From Sitta carolinensis (lineage: Eukaryota; Chordata; Aves; Passeriformes; Sittidae), in NCBI GenBank assembly GCA_032173965.1, contig JAVUNC010000004.1:20871001-20935000 (forward strand): DNA of 64,000 nucleotides, written 5' to 3'. Every line of letters begins with the position of its first letter. Position 1 is the first letter of the stretch. The notes under the pieces are model-generated. The model was not told the DNA's origin, did no database searches, and was given only the letters and a program-made list of their open reading frames with translations. The position numbers were made by a program, and so were the translations under genes. Positions 63,601-64,000 of this stretch are shown one piece after another.

Positions 63601-64000
63601 TGTAGATCTACATTAGGCATCTCCAAATATTTTCATTTTTATATTAATGATTAGATATTTCTCTAAGTTCTCTTAATGATCTGATAATTAATTCTGAATC
63701 TTGCTTAGCCTTTGTTCAGGGTTTCTTTTCCTCCTTTCTTCAAAGACAGCTTTCATTTATCAATCGTCAAGGAAAAAAACAACCTAAAAAATACTTTTAT
63801 GATTTTACTCTGCTGTTTACTATCATCACATTGCCCATCCTTTTGGAATCTCTAGGCCCCTGTGAAGAAACTAAAAGTGCATCATGGGCTTGACCCTTCT
63901 AAGCATCTTTGTGGCATCTGCAAAATTTGCTCTCACTACTCACCCGCTTCCCAGATTATTAAGCATGGTGACACTAACTTGAGCCTTGAGGGCCCCACTA
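60646..64000. other. AT-rich DNA, no gene recognised
   Basis: About 3.4 kb. The last 550 bp (from about 63480) have an old-repeat texture, with stretches such as 'gaaccagacccaaggtttat' and 'ctaggcccctgtgaagaaac', but I could not assign them to a family. No gene, RNA or simple repeat of note. Confidence 0.4.

Noticed and set aside
63480..64000. Ancient amniote repeat at the right end
   Set aside because: Some phrases look familiar from old reptile/bird repeats, but I could not align a family with any confidence. Left as unassigned.

Overview
The window looks like AT-rich bird nuclear DNA, probably from a songbird or another neoavian. I infer this from at least seven CR1 LINE fragments with avian 3' ends and from LTRs of bird endogenous retroviruses. 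One LTR family, present twice, is one I recognise from memory as common in bird genomes. Most of the sequence is low-GC, with microsatellites and long A or T runs. I found no convincing host gene. All open frames are short (175 codons at most), none shows a recognisable host domain, and the only protein-like translations are decayed CR1 reverse transcriptase tails. The window is therefore either a gene desert or the inside of a very large intron. No tRNA, rRNA, CRISPR array or bacterial-type feature is visible.

Layout. 1-2.7 kb: a 5'-LTR fragment of the bird LTR family on the minus strand (380-612), cut off beside a T-run. 2.7-3.5 kb: a complete solo LTR (2746-3453). 3.5-13.9 kb: unremarkable AT-rich DNA with a TG/TA microsatellite at 7254-7309 and an unexplained pyrimidine/purine-skewed block near 10.0-10.3 kb. 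13.9-14.4 kb: a G-run cluster followed by a 93-bp-arm near-perfect inverted repeat, the most unusual structure in the window. 14.9-15.5 kb: a near-complete plus-strand copy of the same LTR family as at 380-612. 21.3-24.9 kb: two CR1 fragments on opposite strands flanking a third type of LTR (22954-23587, minus). 30.7-31.7 kb: two CR1 tails in the same direction. 32.9-33.3 kb: a CpG-containing, GC-richer block of unknown origin. 38.0-38.8 kb: a long minus-strand CR1. 42.9-43.3 kb: a worn CR1. 43.9-55.1 kb: AT-rich DNA with several simple repeats and a 40-bp tandem duplication. 56.9-58.0 kb: a CR1 copy split by a 298-bp solo LTR with a perfect 6-bp target duplication. 60.4-60.65 kb: a CTCF-consensus site within a possible conserved noncoding element. 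The rest to 64 kb is unassigned.

No genes work together here. What can be read is a history: CR1 copies inserted over a long period with 5' truncation, retroviral LTRs inserted later (once demonstrably into a CR1) and mostly collapsed to solo LTRs, and local replication slippage or fold-back made the microsatellites and the inverted repeat. All family assignments rest on recognising consensus sequences by eye. No alignment or database search was run.
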